Shown here piece by piece: positions 61,393 to 64,000 of a DNA stretch of 64,000 nt. The stretch is from positions 5,422,893-5,486,892 of the forward strand of contig NZ_CP152376.1 of the NCBI RefSeq assembly GCF_038784515.1, in the 5' to 3' direction. Below the pieces are notes generated by a model. That model saw only the letters and a program-made list of their open reading frames with translations, was not told the DNA's origin and made no database searches. How positions within the stretch are numbered: the stretch's first letter is position 1; the number at the start of each line of letters is the position of its first letter. The translations under genes were made by a program, and so were the position numbers. Origin of the DNA: Rhodoferax sp. GW822-FHT02A01 (GTDB lineage: Bacteria > Pseudomonadota > Gammaproteobacteria > Burkholderiales > Burkholderiaceae_C).

Positions 61393-61809
61393 ATGAACAG
61401 CCACCCCAGACGCTATTGGTCCACATGGATTGCCATCCTGGCCATCCTGTTGAATAGCCTCATGCCGACGGTTGCACATGCAGTTTCCGGAAAACAGTCA
61501 GCGCCGCGTTCCGGCTGGACCGAGGTGTGCACCACGCAAGGAGCCATCTGGATCAAGGTTGCGGCGGACGAATCAGACGCTGCGCAAAGCCCAACCCAAC
61601 CGGCAAACGCACCGCAAGGCACCATGACCCTGGTGCATTGCCCCTACTGCCTGCTGCATGCAGGTGCGCCAGGTCTCCCTGCCGTTGTGGAACACGGGTT
61701 GGTGACAGATCGTGCGGACAGCAGGCCCCTGCCCTCTGCCTCCCATTTGCAAATCCACTCCCAGGCCCACTGGGAGTCTCCGGCAGTACGCGCTCCGCCG
61801 CTGGCATAA
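61393..61809 (+). CDS. DUF2946 protein, first copy
   Basis: The 138-residue protein begins with a hydrophobic segment (STWIAILAILLNSLMPTVAH) resembling an uncleaved signal or anchor. The family pattern H-C-P-Y-C-x2-H appears as VHCPYCLLHAG near residue 80, a compact metal- or disulfide-type motif. DUF2946 proteins commonly accompany TonB-dependent copper or other metal receptors; a receptor gene with copper-ligand motifs lies 570 bases downstream. Function otherwise unknown. Confidence 0.8.
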   Translation: MNSHPRRYWSTWIAILAILLNSLMPTVAHAVSGKQSAPRSGWTEVCTTQGAIWIKVAADESDAAQSPTQPANAPQGTMTLVHCPYCLLHAGAPGLPAVVEHGLVTDRADSRPLPSASHLQIHSQAHWESPAVRAPPLA

Positions 61810-61924
61810 CTGCCTCCGCTTGATCCGGTGCGCCCAGGCGCCCGGTGCTGCCCTGCCCTCGCTGCTGCCACGAGTTGATCTTCCGGCGCGGCCTGGGAAT
61901 CCGTAATCAAAGTCCTCCCCATCA

Positions 61925-62278
61925 ATGGCCTTGTCCCTGGCATTGCGCTTTGCCCGCTACGTGTTGGTCTGGTTCGTCCTATCAGTGGGCGTATCAGTGG
62001 CCTCGCCTTTCGTTGCCCCCCGACTGCTGACACTGGTCTGCACCAGCGCCGGTGCCCAGGTCATCGAACAAGGCCAGTCTGCGCCGAGCACTTCTTCCGC
62101 CACTTGGGATTGCCCCGCCTGTGTCAACTTCATCGGGCCGGTTGCCTCCTTTTCAATCCACCTGCCTGCGGCGGTTCCGTACCAGCCATCTTTGCCGATG
62201 CGTCTGGAAATACACACCAAACCCGTTTCTGCTGCACCGCCACCTTCGCGCGCACCTCCTGCCAGTCTTTCCACTTGA
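61925..62278 (+). CDS. DUF2946-like protein, second copy
   Basis: The 117-residue protein begins with a hydrophobic helix (LALRFARYVLVWFVLSVGVS) and has a C-x-x-C in WDCPACVNFIGP. The spacing from the N-terminal helix to the CPxC motif is similar to that of the copy at 61393, so it is probably a second, diverged member of the family. It lies 100 bases before the TonB-dependent receptor gene, on the same strand. Confidence 0.7.
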   Translation: MALSLALRFARYVLVWFVLSVGVSVASPFVAPRLLTLVCTSAGAQVIEQGQSAPSTSSATWDCPACVNFIGPVASFSIHLPAAVPYQPSLPMRLEIHTKPVSAAPPPSRAPPASLST

Positions 62279-62378
62279 GCGGACCTGTTTGAAGCAGGTC
62301 TGATGGACCTGGGTCACCAGAAAATTTTTTTGCGTTGCCGATCAGAGGTCGGCGCGCCTCATCTTGAAAGACGAAAAC

Positions 62379-64000
62379 ATGAAGAAGCAAAAGATAGCAG
62401 CGACGGCACCTGCCATGTCATCGCTAGGCATGGCCTTGCTGGCAGCTTTGTCAACACACGCGAGCGCACAGCAAACTCCCCAATTGCCGGAAGTGGTCGT
62501 GAGTTCCAGTCGGGTGCCAACAGGCAGCTCAGCGCTGGATGCATCGCAGATAGCCCGCCAGGGCGCATACACCAGCGATTCGGCGCGCCTGCTGGAGGAC
62601 GTGCCCGGGCTGAGTTTGTATGGTGCCGGTGGAGTCTCCAGCCTTCCGGCAATCAACGGTCTGGCCGACGATCGCTTGCGGATCAAGGTGGATGGCATGG
62701 ACCTGATTGCCTCCTGCCCCAACCACATGAATTCCCCTCTGTCCTATGTGGTCCCCACCCAACTGGAATCGATCCGCGTGTACCCCGGCGTTTCTCCGGT
62801 CAGCGTGGGTGGGGACAGCGTGGGCGGTGCAATCCTTGTCACGTCACAGGCTCCTGTCTTTGCATCCGAATCGCAGGGACTCTTGCTCAATGGCGAGGTG
62901 GGCACCAGCTACCGCAGCAACGGGGATGCCAAGACCTACAACCTTGGCGTGCTGATTGCCGGGGAAAGCCTGAGTCTTTCCTACAAGGCGTCTTCGGCCG
63001 AGTCCTCCAACTACAAGGCAGCAAGCGACTTCAAGAGCTACACCTCGATCCGCCCCGCATCGGCGGTGAGTGGCGCCAACTACGGCAGCACCCTTGACCA
63101 AAATGAAGTCGGCTCAACGGCGTACAAATCGCGCAACCAATTGCTGACCCTGGCGGCAAAGGCCGGGCAGGACATCCTGGAGGCCGCCGTCGGCTACCAG
63201 GACATTCCTTACGAGATGTACCCCAATCAGCGCATGGACATGTTGGGGAACACGGCGGAGCGCTACAACCTGCGCTACCAAGGCCAGAGGGATTGGGGGC
63301 TGTTTGACATACGGGCCTACCACGAGACTGTGACCCACCACATGGACTTTGGCGCAGACAAGGTCATGTACTACGGCGCCATCACCGGAACCAACGGTGT
63401 CACCTATCCGGTCAACGGCATGCCCATGAATACCGACGGAAAGACTGACGGTCTGGCCCTGAAGACAGAGTTTGAATGGTCCAACCGGCATCTTGCACGC
63501 GTGGGCTTGGACTGGCAGCAGTACCGCCTCAATGACTGGTGGCCGCCATCGCCCAATTGCGGCGTAGGCATCTGCACTGGAGGCATGGCGCCTTATCCCT
63601 TCTGGAATATTCGAGACGGGCAACGTGACCGGCAGGCCGTATTTGGGGAGTTGGAGTCACGCTGGAATGCGCAATGGTTCAGCCAGCTGGGGTTGCGCCT
63701 TGAACAGGTGAGCACCAACACCGGTGCGGCCCAGGGCTACAACACGGGCATGATGTACGTGGGAAGTGCCGTGAGCGCCAGCGGTGGAGCCGCCGCCTAC
63801 AACGCGAGCGACAAGCACCGTACGGACAACAACCTCGATTGGAGCGCCATCAGCCGGTATGAGCCGGATGATCAGAAGTCGTTTGAACTCGGGCTCTCGC
63901 AAAAGACACGCTCACCCAACCTCTATGAGCGCTACGCCTGGTCCACCAACGCAATGGCCATGGAAATGGTGAACTTTGTGGGTGACGGAAATGGCTATGT
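62379..64000 (+). CDS. TonB-dependent copper receptor, OprC-like (N-terminal 540 residues; runs off the window)
   Basis: The ATG at 62379 opens a frame that stays open to the window end. A signal peptide (to about ALSTHASA) is followed by a plug domain with QLPEVVVSSSRVPTG, LLEDVPGLSLYGAGG and LRIKVDGMDLI. CPNHM (Cys113, Met117) sits at the place of the C-x3-M copper site of Pseudomonas OprC, and HHM (His320, Met322) in a barrel loop gives the H-x-M pair. The beta-barrel begins at about residue 160. OprC imports copper across the outer membrane with TonB energy. Two DUF2946 genes precede it. Confidence 0.87.
   Translation, partial: MKKQKIAATAPAMSSLGMALLAALSTHASAQQTPQLPEVVVSSSRVPTGSSALDASQIARQGAYTSDSARLLEDVPGLSLYGAGGVSSLPAINGLADDRLRIKVDGMDLIASCPNHMNSPLSYVVPTQLESIRVYPGVSPVSVGGDSVGGAILVTSQAPVFASESQGLLLNGEVGTSYRSNGDAKTYNLGVLIAGESLSLSYKASSAESSNYKAASDFKSYTSIRPASAVSGANYGSTLDQNEVGSTAYKSRNQLLTLAAKAGQDILEAAVGYQDIPYEMYPNQRMDMLGNTAERYNLRYQGQRDWGLFDIRAYHETVTHHMDFGADKVMYYGAITGTNGVTYPVNGMPMNTDGKTDGLALKTEFEWSNRHLARVGLDWQQYRLNDWWPPSPNCGVGICTGGMAPYPFWNIRDGQRDRQAVFGELESRWNAQWFSQLGLRLEQVSTNTGAAQGYNTGMMYVGSAVSASGGAAAYNASDKHRTDNNLDWSAISRYEPDDQKSFELGLSQKTRSPNLYERYAWSTNAMAMEMVNFVGDGNGY

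Noticed and set aside
62303..63097. Open frame of 264 codons on the plus strand at the start of the TonB receptor
   Set aside because: It is an off-frame shadow; the frame from 62379 encodes a signal peptide and a TonB plug and remains open to the window end.
1..64000. tRNA, rRNA, IS element or attachment-site signatures
   Set aside because: None seen on reading both strands; no transposase-like protein and no terminal repeats.

Overview
The window is GC-rich, densely packed bacterial DNA. Its gene families (CobJ/CbiD-type cobalamin genes, Burkholderia-type porin, MXKDX repeat protein, FlxA/FlaG-like proteins, UPF0029, DUF1223, DUF2946) point to a betaproteobacterium of the Burkholderiales, most likely Comamonadaceae. 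That is an inference from protein character; no rRNA or tRNA gene was seen. There is no prophage, integron, IS element or CRISPR array, so this reads as ordinary chromosome with several accessory metabolic islands.

Layout. 1-5000: end of an FtsX-type permease gene, a small secreted Cys protein, a LysR regulator divergent from an orphan ModA-like binding protein plus a citrate-type MFS carrier, then glutaminase behind a 24-bp palindrome. 5100-12430: a TctDE-type two-component system divergent from a porin / binding protein / ATPase / permease operon, with a second, paralogous binding-protein gene convergent to it. 12.6-14.4 kb: VOC protein, WYL regulator, UPF0029 protein. 14.4-24.7 kb: a 13-gene cobalamin operon (cobM, cbiX, cobH, cbiD, cobL, cobI, split cbiG, cbtB, cbtA, cobJ, ferredoxin, cobA), nearly all joined by ATGA overlaps and headed by a cobalamin riboswitch. 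cbiD, cbiG and cbiX indicate the early-cobalt (anaerobic-type) route; a cbiJ/cobK reductase gene is absent.

24.8-31.3 kb holds what I judge the most interesting system: a periplasmic methionine-repair set. It comprises a Met-rich MXKDX peptide, a Tat-exported molybdopterin reductase with a membrane cytochrome b, a membrane-anchored single-Cys MsrA, a secreted DUF1223 thioredoxin-fold protein, a ClC chloride transporter and an HD-GYP phosphodiesterase. Four promoters in this stretch share a bipartite motif, TGTAAGA-N16/17-GACYAA, that looks like one ECF sigma factor regulon. The set resembles the YedY1/YedZ1/MrpX hypochlorite-scavenging system described in Azospira.

31.3-34.0 kb: LysR regulator divergent from an AhpD-like / NTF2-like / PPOX-like operon. 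34-39.5 kb: a large Ig-like lipoprotein and a P-type ATPase. 39.4-43.6 kb: a probable electron-transfer operon (flavin/2Fe-2S reductase, four-helix cytochrome b, octaheme cytochrome c, membrane protein, ZIP transporter, small proteins). 44.8-51.3 kb: outer-membrane factor, HlyD adaptor, RbbA-type double ATPase/permease and YhhJ permease, forming a complete tripartite exporter. 51.3-52 kb: a sigma-28-type promoter and two small flagellar-type genes. 53.3-61.3 kb: a Baeyer-Villiger monooxygenase operon (monooxygenase, hydrolase, Tat protein, GMC oxidoreductase, aldehyde dehydrogenase, SDR) divergent from an AraC regulator, similar in plan to the mycobacterial virS-mymA locus. 61.4-64 kb: two DUF2946 proteins and the start of an OprC-like TonB-dependent copper receptor.
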